DNA of 64,000 nt from Streptomyces cupreus (lineage in GTDB: Bacteria > Actinomycetota > Actinomycetes > Streptomycetales > Streptomycetaceae): positions 248,001 to 312,000 of the forward strand of contig NZ_JACMSF010000001.1 of the NCBI RefSeq assembly GCF_014257025.1, written 5' to 3'. How positions within the stretch are numbered: position 1 is the stretch's first letter; every line of letters starts with the position of its first letter. A program made the position numbers and the translations under genes. The notes below the pieces were generated by a model. It did no database searches. It worked only from the letters and a program-made list of their open reading frames with translations, and was not told the DNA's origin. This document shows positions 44,183 through 53,365 of the stretch, piece by piece.

Positions 44183-45214
44183 TCAGCGAGGAGGCCGCCC
44201 CGAAGTCTCCCGCACCACCAGCTCCGGTACGGAGACGGGATGCGGGGCGACCTGGGCGGACTCCTCCACCGCGCCGTGCAGGAGGGCGAACGCGGCTCGT
44301 CCCAGGCCGGTGAAGTCCAGGCGTACGGTCGTCAGGGACGGCGTGAGATACGCGGAGTGCGGGGCGTCGTCGAACCCGGCCACGCTGACCTCGTCCGGCA
44401 CCGCACGGCCGGCCTCGTGCAGGGCGCGGAGCACGCCGAGCGCGAGGTCGTCGTTGCCGCACAGGACGGCGGTGACGGCCGGGTCCTTCGCGAGCTTGCG
44501 GCCCGCCGTATGACCGCCTGCCGGGCCCCAACTTCCTTGCACCGGACGGGGCTCAGGGGCTCCGGCCTCCCTGAGTGCCTGCCGCCAGCCGCTGGTGCGG
44601 GCGCTGGTGCGGCGGGTGCTGGAGGGGATGGCGACGTAGTGCACGGTCTCGTGGCCGAGCGAGAGCAGATGCCGGGTCACCTGGTAGGCGGCCTCGCGGT
44701 CGTCGGTCCACACCCAGGGGCGGTCGCCGCCCGGCGGGCTCGCGGGGGTCTCCACGACCCCGACGACCGGGAGTTCGGCGGGGACGGAGGTCAATGCCCG
44801 TACACCGGCCGGATCGTAGGCGATCACGATCAGTCCGCCACCCGCGTCCGCCGCCCGTTGCACCTGGGCGGCGACGGCGGCTTCCTCCGCGGATTCGAGT
44901 ACGCCGATCCCGACCGCGTAGGACGCGGCGCGGGCGGCCTCCTCGACGCCCTGGAGGATGGAGGCGTAGCCGTAGTGGGTGGTGTTGGCGGTGAGCACGG
45001 TCACGGCGCGGCTGCGTCCGCTGGCCAGAGCGAGCGCGGTGGCGTTGCGCCTGAAGCCCAACTCGTCGATGGCGGCCAGCACTCGGTCCCGGGTGGACGG
45101 CTTGACGCTGGGGTGGCCGTTGATCACCCGGGAGACGGTCTGGTACGAGACGCCGGCGGCGGTCGCGACGTCCCTGATGCTCGCCGGGCGCCTTGTGTGA
45201 CCGGTCACATTCAT
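44183..45214 (-). CDS. LacI-family regulator of galactoside utilisation
   Basis: A 343-residue LacI/GalR protein. The helix-turn-helix reads IRDVATAAGVSYQTVSRVIN with hinge NATALALASGRSRAVTVL. The effector domain contains AVLCGNDDLALGVLRALHEA and VAGFDDAPHSAYLTPSLTTV. The ATG at 45214 is favoured by length and HTH position. Two perfect palindromes TGTGACCGGTCACA flank the start, one upstream (45223-45236) and one inside codons 2-7 (45196-45209), consistent with strong autoregulation. It heads the leftward importer operon and is divergent from the GH36 gene. Confidence 0.9.
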   Translation of the reverse strand: MNVTGHTRRPASIRDVATAAGVSYQTVSRVINGHPSVKPSTRDRVLAAIDELGFRRNATALALASGRSRAVTVLTANTTHYGYASILQGVEEAARAASYAVGIGVLESAEEAAVAAQVQRAADAGGGLIVIAYDPAGVRALTSVPAELPVVGVVETPASPPGGDRPWVWTDDREAAYQVTRHLLSLGHETVHYVAIPSSTRRTSARTSGWRQALREAGAPEPRPVQGSWGPAGGHTAGRKLAKDPAVTAVLCGNDDLALGVLRALHEAGRAVPDEVSVAGFDDAPHSAYLTPSLTTVRLDFTGLGRAAFALLHGAVEESAQVAPHPVSVPELVVRETSGRPPR

Positions 45215-45236
45215 GCCAGGATTGTGACCGGTCACA
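45196..45236. promoter_or_regulatory. Twin LacI operators between regulator and alpha-galactosidase genes
   Basis: TGTGACCGGTCACA occurs twice in perfect palindromic form, at 45196-45209 and 45223-45236, 27 bases apart centre to centre. The first is inside the LacI coding sequence, encoding part of NVTGHT. The pair sits 49 bases before the alpha-galactosidase start and can control both directions. Confidence 0.85.
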
Positions 45237-45284
45237 TATGGGCCGTCAAGAGACCGTAACGAGGGATTCACGAGGGGGAGCACC

Positions 45285-47408
45285 TTGACCGGTACGGCGG
45301 ACACGGATCCCAACGGCAACCGCACGAGGTTCGGTTGGGGTCATTCGGCCCTGGAGACCGAGTTCGTCATCGCCTCCGACGGGACTGCGCGCCTGGTCCG
45401 GCTCGGTGCCACCGGCTCCGTCGACCCGGAAGCCGCACTCCCTCTGGTCGAGCTCACCGCCTTCGGCCACGGCAGCGGCTGGTCCGGCCCGCGCTTCACC
45501 GGTACGGCCCTCGGTGCGCGCCTGCGCTACCGGGAGCACCGCACCGGAGCACGCGGCGCATGGGAGTGGCTGACCGTCGAACTCCACGACCCGGCAACCG
45601 GATTGACGGCCTTCGCCGAGCTGTCCTCCCCGGACGGTGTCCCCGCCCTGCGCTCCCGGGTGCGACTGCGCAACGACGGCGCCGAACCCCTGGTCGTCCA
45701 GTCCGTCAGCAGCCTGCTGCTCGCCGGACTCCCTTCCCCGGACGCCCTCGACGTCCACCGCGCCCGCAACGACTGGCTCGCGGAGTGCCGTTGGTACACC
45801 GAGCCCCTGCGCGACTGCGTCGCCGACATCAACGTCGACGTCCATCAGCACGACAGCCGGGCCACGCTCACCCTGACCGGGCGCGGGAGTTGGCCCACCG
45901 ACGGGCATCTGGCGATGGGCGCCGTCACGGACCGGGGGAGCGGCCGGGCCTGGCTGTGGCAGGTCGAGTCGCCGGCCGGCTGGCGCTGGGACCTGGGGGA
46001 GTGGGCGCACGGCACCCATCTGTCGGTGAACGGCCCCACCGACGCGGAACACCAGTGGCGGGTGCGGCTCGCGCCGGGCGAGGAGTTCACCACCGTACCG
46101 GCGGCGCTGGCCCTCGGCTCCGGGTTCGACGAGGCGCTGGGCGCGCTCACCGCGTACCGCCGTGCGGTCCGCCGCCCGCACCCGGACCACACCAGGCTCC
46201 CCGTCGTCTTCAACGACTACATGAACACCCTGATGGGCGACCCGACGACGGAGAAACTGCTCCCGCTGATCGACGCCGCCGCCGAGGCCGGGGCCGAGTA
46301 CTTCTGCATCGACTCCGGCTGGTACGACGACACGGGAGGCTGGTGGGACAGCGTCGGGGAGTGGCTGCCGTCCGGGCGCCGGTTCCCGGACGGCGGCATC
46401 CGGACGGTCCTGGAGCGGATCCGGGAGCGCGGCATGGTGCCGGGGCTGTGGCTGGAGCCGGAGGTCGTCGGGGTGCGCAGCCCGGTCGCGGGCGCGCTGC
46501 CGCCGGAGGCGTTCTTCCAGCGCGACGGCGTACGCCTCGTGGAACAGGGACGCCACCAGCTCGACCTACGGCATCCCGCGGCCCGCGCCCACCTCGACAA
46601 GACCGTGGACCGCCTGGTCGGCGACTGGGGGGTCGGCTATCTCAAGCTGGACTACAACATCGCCGTCGATCCCGGCACCCGCGGCCCCGGCGACCTCGCC
46701 CCCGGTGCCGGACTGCTCGGCCACGCCCATGCCTACCTCGACTGGCTGACCGGCGTCCTGGACCGCCACCCCGATCTGGTCGTCGAGAACTGCGCCTCGG
46801 GCGGAATGCGCATGGACGGCGCCACACTCGCCGTCACCCAACTCCAGTCCACCAGCGACCAACAGGACCCCCTGCGCTACCCGCCGATCGCCGCCGCCGC
46901 CCCGACGGCGGTGCCGCCGGAACAGGGTGCCGTCTGGGCCTACCCGCAGCCCGAGTTCGACGACGACCTGATCGCCTTCACGCTGGGCAGCGCACTCCTC
47001 GGCCGTATCCACCTCTCCGGGCACCTGAACCGGATGGCGGAACCCCAACTCGCCCTCGTGCGGGACGCGGTGGCGACGTACAAGTCGATCCGCGGGGACC
47101 TGGCCCGGTCGCTCCCCTTCTGGCCGCTGGGCCTGCCGGGCTGGACGGACGAGTGGCTGGCGCTAGGTCTGCGCACCGAGCACACCGCCTACGTCTCGGT
47201 CTGGCGCCGCGGCGGCCCGGCCGAACTCCGCCTCCCCATAGCCTACTTGGCGGGCCGTACGGTACGGCCCGACATCCTGCACCCCGCCCGCCCCGGCGCC
47301 GGCTCGGCCGACTGGGACGGGACGGCACTGCGGGTGTCCGTGCCGCACACGCCCGGGGTGCTGCTGATCCGGCTCACCACCGAGGACGTCCGGGTCAGGC
47401 CGGCGTGA
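45285..47408 (+). CDS. GH36 alpha-galactosidase
   Basis: A 707-residue cytoplasmic glycosidase of family GH36. After a long N-terminal beta-rich domain comes the TIM barrel. It contains AEYFCIDSGWYDDTGGWWDS, MVPGLWLEPEVVG, the nucleophile motif YLKLDYNIAVDPGT and the acid/base region ENCASGGMRMDGATL. These positions fit GH36 alpha-galactosidases. No signal peptide is present, so it acts on imported sugars. The start is a TTG with GAGGGGGAG upstream. It is divergent from its LacI regulator and overlaps the lectin gene end by 14 bases. Confidence 0.92.
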   Translation: MTGTADTDPNGNRTRFGWGHSALETEFVIASDGTARLVRLGATGSVDPEAALPLVELTAFGHGSGWSGPRFTGTALGARLRYREHRTGARGAWEWLTVELHDPATGLTAFAELSSPDGVPALRSRVRLRNDGAEPLVVQSVSSLLLAGLPSPDALDVHRARNDWLAECRWYTEPLRDCVADINVDVHQHDSRATLTLTGRGSWPTDGHLAMGAVTDRGSGRAWLWQVESPAGWRWDLGEWAHGTHLSVNGPTDAEHQWRVRLAPGEEFTTVPAALALGSGFDEALGALTAYRRAVRRPHPDHTRLPVVFNDYMNTLMGDPTTEKLLPLIDAAAEAGAEYFCIDSGWYDDTGGWWDSVGEWLPSGRRFPDGGIRTVLERIRERGMVPGLWLEPEVVGVRSPVAGALPPEAFFQRDGVRLVEQGRHQLDLRHPAARAHLDKTVDRLVGDWGVGYLKLDYNIAVDPGTRGPGDLAPGAGLLGHAHAYLDWLTGVLDRHPDLVVENCASGGMRMDGATLAVTQLQSTSDQQDPLRYPPIAAAAPTAVPPEQGAVWAYPQPEFDDDLIAFTLGSALLGRIHLSGHLNRMAEPQLALVRDAVATYKSIRGDLARSLPFWPLGLPGWTDEWLALGLRTEHTAYVSVWRRGGPAELRLPIAYLAGRTVRPDILHPARPGAGSADWDGTALRVSVPHTPGVLLIRLTTEDVRVRPA

Positions 47409-48246
47409 GCTGCTTCCAGACCTGGGCGTTCGTGCCGTTGCACTCGTGGATCTGGAGCTGGACTCCGTTGGCGAAGTTCGCGTAGGGCACGTCCAGGCAC
47501 TTGCCGGACCGGGGGTTGATGAAGGTGGTCCGGTCGTAGCTCCACTGCTGGGCGCCGGTGCCGTTGCACGTGTAGATCTGCACCTTGGTGCCGTTGGCCG
47601 TGCCCGCGTCGGCCACGTCCAGGCACTTGCCCGAGTTCGGGTTCACCAGCGTGCCGCCGGACCTGATCGTCCAGGTCTGGCCCAAGGAGCCGTTGCAGTC
47701 CCACAGTTGCACCCGCGTGGCGTCCTGCGTGCCGGCGCCGCTCACGTCCAGGCAGTGCTTGCCGCCGTCGGGGCTGTAGGAGAACTCCGCGGGCGTGGCC
47801 GCCGGGCCCGTAACGGTGAACGTGCACCACGCGGACCAGGCGGACGGGCCGTCGGAGCCCTCGGCACGGATCCGCCACTGGTAGTCGCCCGGGCTGAACG
47901 TGCTGGTGGGGATCTGGACGCCCCACTCGTGGCCGACCGGCCCCGTGCTGACCTGGACGGTGTGGAAGGGCTGCTCGCCCGGGCGCGCGATCTCCAACGT
48001 TCCGCCCAGGTGGGGCTGGGGGTCCACGCCCCTGACCGAGGCGGCGAACAGCGGGGCGGAACCGTTGGTGGTGCTGAACGTCGGCGCGGTCGGTGCGCCG
48101 CACATCTGGAAGCCCGCGTAGGGGCCGTCGGAGATCCGCAGGGACTCGGGGACATCGGGTGTGGCGGCCCACGCGGGGGCAGAGACGCTGAGGAAGGCGG
48201 TGGCAAGGCCCACGGCCGCGACGAGCACGGAACGAATCCGTCTCAT
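47395..48246 (-). CDS. Secreted ricin-type beta-trefoil lectin protein
   Basis: A 283-residue secreted protein. The signal peptide is VLVAAVGLATAFLSVSAPAWA. The first ~130 residues form a beta-sandwich-like region (SPGDYQWRIRAEGSDGPSAW). The C-terminal ~130 residues are a ricin B-like beta-trefoil with three subdomains. Each carries the QxW or CLDV pattern (GKHCLDVSGAGTQDAT with LGQTW, GKCLDVADAGTANG with AQQWSY, GKCLDVPYANFANG with AQVW). It probably binds galactose-type sugars, fitting the neighbouring alpha-galactosidase gene. ATG start chosen with GGAG upstream. Confidence 0.87.
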   Translation of the reverse strand: MRRIRSVLVAAVGLATAFLSVSAPAWAATPDVPESLRISDGPYAGFQMCGAPTAPTFSTTNGSAPLFAASVRGVDPQPHLGGTLEIARPGEQPFHTVQVSTGPVGHEWGVQIPTSTFSPGDYQWRIRAEGSDGPSAWSAWCTFTVTGPAATPAEFSYSPDGGKHCLDVSGAGTQDATRVQLWDCNGSLGQTWTIRSGGTLVNPNSGKCLDVADAGTANGTKVQIYTCNGTGAQQWSYDRTTFINPRSGKCLDVPYANFANGVQLQIHECNGTNAQVWKQLTPA

Positions 48247-48330
48247 GACTACTCCGTATCGCAAGATCGACAATCTGGTCGATCAGGAGTTCACACCGCC
48301 GAACGCTCCCACGCCAGCCCTTCATGGGCG

Positions 48331-48347
48331 GACGTAATGATTACGTC
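48331..48347. promoter_or_regulatory. Perfect palindrome upstream of the lectin gene
   Basis: GACGTAAT-G-ATTACGTC is a perfect 8-base dyad around a single central base, AT-rich for this genome, about 85 bases before the lectin start. It looks like an operator for a GntR/MarR-type dimer. No regulator of that kind is adjacent. Confidence 0.5.
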
Positions 48348-48369
48348 ATATCCCGGGTGCCCGCGACGC

Positions 48370-48401
48370 CCGGTCCGGGGCGGGTGCGCGCCCCGGACCG
48401 G
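48370..48401 (-). terminator. Hairpin terminator of the BNR-repeat gene
   Basis: A perfect 13-base stem (CCGGTCCGGGGCG / CGCCCCGGACCGG) with a 6-base loop lies 10 bases past the stop of the leftward gene at 48412. This is the strongest hairpin I found in the window. Confidence 0.75.
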
Positions 48402-48411
48402 ACAACCGCGC

Positions 48412-50631
48412 TCAACCAGTGGTCAGTTCATAGAAGCCGCGCCCGAAGGTCGCCGCCAGCAGCCGCCGGTGCCCGGCGTCGTACTCGATGTCGTCCACCG
48501 GAACCGCGGGCATGCCCCGCCCCAGCCGCATCCAGTGCCCGCCGCCCTTGAGGCTCGCGAACACGCCCTGATCGGTGCCGATGTACAGGGCGCCCCCCTT
48601 GGCGACGACGAGGTCGTTGACGGGGGCCGCCGGGAGGTTGCCGGACAGGTTCCGCCAGGTCGCGCCGCCGTCGGTGCTGCCGTAGACATGGGGCAGCGGT
48701 GAGCCGGAGCGGTAGCCGGAGTGGGTCGTCCAGACGCGGTCGGGGTTGTTCGGGTCGACGACCACCCGGGTCACCCAGGGCCGGCCCTCGGCGAGCTTCG
48801 TCCAGGTCGCCCCGAGGTCCTTGGTGACCCATACGCGGCCGTCGTCCGTGCCGACGTACACCGTGCGTCCGTCGGAGGCCGGCGCGATCGAGGTGATGGT
48901 CCCGAAGTTGGTGTAGATCGGGTCCGCGCCCGGTCCGCCGGTCAGATCCGGGCTGATGGGCTGCCAGGTCGCGCCGCCGTCCGTGGAGCGGTTGAGCACC
49001 TCGGCGCCGTAATAGAGGATCTTCGGGTCGCGCGGGTCGAAGACGACCGGGGTGAACCAGTTGCGGCGCTTGAAGGTCGTGCCGTTCGCGAAGTACGTGA
49101 GGGTGTCGCCGCCGTCGGTGGAGCGGAAGCAGTTGCCGTACTGGTAGCAGGCGTAGACCTTGTTCACGTCGGTGGGGTCGATGAGGTTCTCCTCGCCGTC
49201 GCCGCCGAGATACTCGTTGAAGCCGTCCCCGCCCCAGGAGCGCAGGGAGCCGTTGTCCTGGGCGCCGCCGGAGATCCGGGTGACGTCCTGCGGACTGATC
49301 GCCGCGCTGTAGAGCTGGGTGTACGGCTCGTGGCGGGCCTTGACCCAGCCGCCGTCGCCGTCGGAGTCGGAGCGGTAGACGCCGCCGTCGTTGCCGAGGT
49401 AGACGCGGCCCGGACGGCGCGGGTCCCACACCATGGCGTGGTGGTCGACATGGATGCTGGTGTCGTCCGCGGTCCAGGTGGCGCCGCCGTCCTTGGTGGT
49501 GAGCAGGGCCACTCCGGCCACATGCACATGCTCGGTGTTCCGGGGGTCGATCCACACCTTGCCGAACCACCAGCCGAAGCTGGACTGGGAGCCCGCCAGA
49601 TCCGGGTTGGCCGGAGCGCGGTTCCAGGTGTCGCCGCCGTCGGAGGAGGCGTAGAAGCCCTCGAAGGGGCCGCTCGCCTTGTTGACGATCGCGTACAGGT
49701 GGTCCCCGGCCACGGCGAGGCCGATGCGTCCCACGTCCGGGCCCTCGGCGGGCAGTCCGCCGCCGAGGCGTTCCCAGGTCGCGCCGTCGTCGTCACTGCG
49801 GTAGACACCCGAGCCGACACCGCCGTAGGTCCTGAGGTCGGGGCGGCGGCGGTGGTCCCACAGGACGGCGTAGAGGCGGTCGCCGTCCTTGATGATCTCG
49901 GTGGCGCCGGTGAACTCGTTCGCGCCCGTGAGGATCCGCTCCCAGGTGGCGCCGCCGTCCTCCGTGCGGTAGACGCCCCGGTCGCCGCCGCCGTTGTACA
50001 GCGACCCGGCCGCGGCGACGTAGATGCGGCGCGGGTCGGCCGGGTCGACGGTGATGGCGCTGATCGCACCGGAGTCGCGCAGGCCGAGCGGCTTCCAGCT
50101 ACGGCCGCCGTCCTTGCTGCGGTACAGGCCGGTGCCCTCGTAAGTGATGCTGCCGCCGCCGGGGTTGGGCTCGCCGGTGCCCACGTACAGGGTGCCGTCG
50201 GGGGCGGTCGTCACCGCGCCCATGGCCTGCGTCCAGCTGTCCGGCCACACCGAGTGGAAGGTCTGCCCGGCGTCGGTGCTGCGCCACAGGCCGCCGCTCG
50301 CCGCCGCCGCGTACAGGGTGTCCGCGCGCTTGGGGTCGAGGGCCAGGGAGACGATGCGGCCGCCGATGTTGGTCGGCCCGACGCTCTTCCAGCGCCCGCC
50401 CGCGGTGGGCAGTTCGCGGGCCTCGGCCGCGGCGAGATCGTGGGCGTGCCGGGGTATCGACTCGCCGGGCAGGGTCTTCTGGAGGTAGCGGTACTCCGCC
50501 GGTGCGGCCGGGCCCCGGACCGGCCGGTACACATCGGTCGGCGGGGGCGGTGGTGCCGCGGACGCCGGTGCCGCGAGCAGGGCGGCTCCGGTGACCGCGG
50601 CGAGCATCAGCGACAACAGACCTCTGCCCAT
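48412..50631 (-). CDS. Secreted BNR/sortilin-like propeller protein
   Basis: A 739-residue secreted protein. A signal peptide (LLSLMLAAVTGAALLAAPAS) is followed by a proline stretch. Repeated BNR motifs of the form S-x-D-x-G-x-T-W follow throughout (RSTDAGQTFHSVW, RTEDGGATWERI, RSDDDGATWERL, TTKDGGATWTADD, RSTDGGATWQPISP). The count of blades suggests a large double propeller like GH74 xyloglucanases or VPS10/sortilin domains. No catalytic GH74 aspartate pair can be placed with confidence, so enzyme activity is open. ATG start with a typical signal. Confidence 0.82.
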   Translation of the reverse strand: MGRGLLSLMLAAVTGAALLAAPASAAPPPPPTDVYRPVRGPAAPAEYRYLQKTLPGESIPRHAHDLAAAEARELPTAGGRWKSVGPTNIGGRIVSLALDPKRADTLYAAAASGGLWRSTDAGQTFHSVWPDSWTQAMGAVTTAPDGTLYVGTGEPNPGGGSITYEGTGLYRSKDGGRSWKPLGLRDSGAISAITVDPADPRRIYVAAAGSLYNGGGDRGVYRTEDGGATWERILTGANEFTGATEIIKDGDRLYAVLWDHRRRPDLRTYGGVGSGVYRSDDDGATWERLGGGLPAEGPDVGRIGLAVAGDHLYAIVNKASGPFEGFYASSDGGDTWNRAPANPDLAGSQSSFGWWFGKVWIDPRNTEHVHVAGVALLTTKDGGATWTADDTSIHVDHHAMVWDPRRPGRVYLGNDGGVYRSDSDGDGGWVKARHEPYTQLYSAAISPQDVTRISGGAQDNGSLRSWGGDGFNEYLGGDGEENLIDPTDVNKVYACYQYGNCFRSTDGGDTLTYFANGTTFKRRNWFTPVVFDPRDPKILYYGAEVLNRSTDGGATWQPISPDLTGGPGADPIYTNFGTITSIAPASDGRTVYVGTDDGRVWVTKDLGATWTKLAEGRPWVTRVVVDPNNPDRVWTTHSGYRSGSPLPHVYGSTDGGATWRNLSGNLPAAPVNDLVVAKGGALYIGTDQGVFASLKGGGHWMRLGRGMPAVPVDDIEYDAGHRRLLAATFGRGFYELTTG

Positions 50632-50905
50632 GAGAACCCCTTCGTAGTCATGGCCGCGTCAATCGGCAACGACGGTACGGGAGAGGTGAGTTGAGGAGAA
50701 GGGTGCCTCCGGGGAGGGCGTTGCGCCGGGGCGCGGGCCATCCGAAACATGCCGTTCCTTTACGACCGCCACCCTTGACAGTCTCGGTGCGGTTTCGCCA
50801 CGTTTGATCCCTGCCGCACTGTTCCGATCTCGGTCGCGCAGCCGGCACAGCAGGGCGTGGCGCGCACCGCGCGTCACAGGGGGGAACTGGGGGGAGCGAT
50901 CGCCC

Positions 50906-52030
50906 ATGCGATCCATGAGCAGCACGGATACGGACATCACCGTCCACAGACCCGACCAACTGAGCGACCCGCTGCGCACGGCCTGGCACCGCGCGATGGA
51001 CGAGTCGCCCGAGTACGCCAACCCTTTCCTGTCACCGGAGTTCGCCGTCGGGGTCGGCGCTCACCGGGGCGGGGTCGAGATCGGCGTCCTGCACGAACAC
51101 GGCGAGCCCGTCGGCTTCCTGCCGTACGAACGCAACATCCTCGGCGTCGGCCGGGCCATCGGACTCGGCCTCTCCGACCGCCAGGCCCTCGTGCACCGGC
51201 CCGGGATCATCTGGGACACCGAGGAACTGCTGCGCGGCTGCGGGCTCGCCAGCTTCGAGTTCGACCATCTCGTCGAGGAACAGAAGCCGTTCGGCCGGTA
51301 CGTCACCGGCATGTTCGCCTCGCCGGTGATCGACCTGGAACCCGGCGACGGCGACTACGCGCGATGGCTGCGGGCCACCTACCCCGGCCAGGCCAAGACG
51401 ACGCTGAAGAAGGAACGCCGGCTGGGGCGGGACATCGGCGAGGTGCGGTTCGTCTTCGACGAGCGGGACCCGAAGGTGTTACGGCGGCTCATGGAGTGGA
51501 AGTCCGCCCAGTACCGCAGGACCGGCCGCATGGACCGGTTCGCCCGGCCCTGGATCGTCGACCTCGTGGACCATCTGTTCCGGTTGCGCGAGGAGCACTT
51601 CACCGGGGTGCTGTCCGTGCTCTACGCCGGTGACCGTCCCGTGGCCGCGCACTTCGGGCCGAGGTCACGGACCGTTCTCGCGGCCTGGTTCACCGCCTAC
51701 GACCCCGAGTTCCACTACTACTCGCCCGGGCTGATGATGCATCTGCGCACCGCGGAGGCGGCGGCCCGGCACGGGGTGCGGCTGATCGACCTCGGGCGGG
51801 GCGACAAGGAGTACAAGGACTGGCTCAAGACGCGCGAGCTGCGGGTGGGCGAGGGCTTCGCGACCCGGCCGCACCCCGTGGCGGCGGCGCACCGGATGTG
51901 GCGCAGACCGGTGCGCGGACTGCGCAACACCGTCCTCGCCCACCCCGGCCTGCGGGAACCCGCCGACCGGCTGCTGAAGACGGTCGGCGCGCTGCGGTCC
52001 TCCCGCCGGACGGCCCCGCGCACCCACTGA
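50906..52030 (+). CDS. CelD/FemAB-like GNAT acetyltransferase
   Basis: A 374-residue protein of the Acetyltransf_6 (CelD/FemAB-like GNAT) family. Its features are NPFLSPEFAVGVGAHRGGVE, FLPYERNILGVGRAIGLGLS, TTLKKERRLGRDIGEVRFVF and, in the acyl-CoA fold, VLYAGDRPVAAHFGPRSRT. The end YYSPGLMMHLRTAEAAARHG with RLIDLGRGDKEYKDWLKTRE is highly characteristic of CelD-like proteins linked to polysaccharide synthesis. The ATG at 50906 has GGGGGAGCG upstream; earlier in-frame ATG is not favoured. It precedes the DegT-like gene and likely works with it. Confidence 0.85.
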   Translation: MRSMSSTDTDITVHRPDQLSDPLRTAWHRAMDESPEYANPFLSPEFAVGVGAHRGGVEIGVLHEHGEPVGFLPYERNILGVGRAIGLGLSDRQALVHRPGIIWDTEELLRGCGLASFEFDHLVEEQKPFGRYVTGMFASPVIDLEPGDGDYARWLRATYPGQAKTTLKKERRLGRDIGEVRFVFDERDPKVLRRLMEWKSAQYRRTGRMDRFARPWIVDLVDHLFRLREEHFTGVLSVLYAGDRPVAAHFGPRSRTVLAAWFTAYDPEFHYYSPGLMMHLRTAEAAARHGVRLIDLGRGDKEYKDWLKTRELRVGEGFATRPHPVAAAHRMWRRPVRGLRNTVLAHPGLREPADRLLKTVGALRSSRRTAPRTH

Positions 52031-52135
52031 GCCGGCCCCATGACGGGGACGACCCACCGAGCCGTAAGGCTCCCGGATCCGATCGGCGCGCGCGGACAGC
52101 CGCGTCCGTCCACCCCCTACACGGAAGAAGTGACG

Positions 52136-53365
52136 ATGCCGTACGGATCGCGGCTGGCCGCGACGATGACGCGGCGGCTCGGACGCGAATGCGTCTACAC
52201 GCCCTCGGCGCGGCTGGCCCTCTATCTGGCGCTGCGGCGCTGGTGTCGGCCCGGTGCCCGGGTGCTGATGTCGCCGGTGAACGACGATGTGATCCTCTTC
52301 GTGGTCCTCGCCGCGGGCTGCCGCCCGGTGCAGGCCCCCGTCTCCGTGTGGGACGGCAACATCGACGCGGCCGCCGTACCGGACTCCACCTGGCGCACCG
52401 TCGACGCCGTCCTGACCACCAACCTCTACGGCATCCCCGACCGCGTCCTGGAACTGCGCCGCCGCTGCGAGCAGTTGGGCATCCCGCTCATCGAGGACGC
52501 GGCCCACGCCATCGGCACCCATGTGGACGGGCAGCCGATCGGGACCTTCGGGACCGCGGCCGCGTTCAGCCTCTCCAAGCACGTGGCCGCCATGGCCGGC
52601 GGATTCCTCGCCGTCGAGGACGCGCGCACCCGGCGCGAGCTGGAGCTGCTGCGCGACGACCTCCTCACGCCGAGCCGGCTGCGCGACGACCTGAGCGTGA
52701 CCCTGCGCCCCCTCGCCCGCTCCACCGTCCGCACCCTCCACCTGGTGCGCCCGGTGTGGCGCACGATGCAGCGCCTCGGGCTCCTGGAGCGCGACGCGTT
52801 CCGGATGGCCCTGCACGCCCCACGCCTGACCGCCTGCGCCCGCTCGGCCCCCAGCCTGACCGCCTACGAACCCTGGGTCAGCGTCGATCTGCACGGCTTC
52901 CGGGTCCGCCACGGCAGCCTGGTCCGCGGCCAGCTGAACCTGCGCATGTCCCGCCTCGACGACGACCTCACCCGCCGCAGGGCCGGCGTCGCACTGCTGG
53001 CGGGCACCGCCTGGGCCTCCACCGCCCTGCGCGAACGGGCGGTCCCCGACGGACCCCTCCCGCTGTTCCGCGTACCGCTCCTCGTCCAGAACCGCGACGC
53101 CCTCCTGGAACGCCTGGTCGACCACGGCATGGTCTGCGGCTACGTCTACGACCCACCGCTCGACGACTACGCGGGCGCCGAGTTCGTCGAACCCTCCCCC
53201 GCCCCGGCCGCGGCCCGCTGGTTCGCCTCCCATGTCCTGCCGGCCGACCCCCTGTCGGCCCGCCGGATGACCGGCGCCCTGACCCGGGAGCGGGCGGCGA
53301 CCGCGCGGCCGTCGTTCCCCGTGGCCGTCAAGGACGCCACACCTCCGGCGCCCCTGGGGCAGTAG
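52136..53365 (+). CDS. DegT/DnrJ/EryC1-like aminotransferase-fold protein
   Basis: A 409-residue PLP-dependent aminotransferase-like protein. It has PGARVLMSPVNDDVILFVVL early, the PLP-phosphate region LTTNLYGIPDRVLELRRRCE, the cofactor aspartate in IPLIEDAAHAIGTHVDG, and the expected Schiff-base lysine in FSLSKHVAAMAGGFLAV. The C-terminal part is shorter and more variable than in sugar aminotransferases. Such proteins amino-transfer nucleotide sugars, and the CelD-like neighbour would then acylate the product. The ATG at 52136 follows GGAAGAAG; an ATG 32 codons upstream is possible. Confidence 0.75.
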   Translation: MPYGSRLAATMTRRLGRECVYTPSARLALYLALRRWCRPGARVLMSPVNDDVILFVVLAAGCRPVQAPVSVWDGNIDAAAVPDSTWRTVDAVLTTNLYGIPDRVLELRRRCEQLGIPLIEDAAHAIGTHVDGQPIGTFGTAAAFSLSKHVAAMAGGFLAVEDARTRRELELLRDDLLTPSRLRDDLSVTLRPLARSTVRTLHLVRPVWRTMQRLGLLERDAFRMALHAPRLTACARSAPSLTAYEPWVSVDLHGFRVRHGSLVRGQLNLRMSRLDDDLTRRRAGVALLAGTAWASTALRERAVPDGPLPLFRVPLLVQNRDALLERLVDHGMVCGYVYDPPLDDYAGAEFVEPSPAPAAARWFASHVLPADPLSARRMTGALTRERAATARPSFPVAVKDATPPAPLGQ

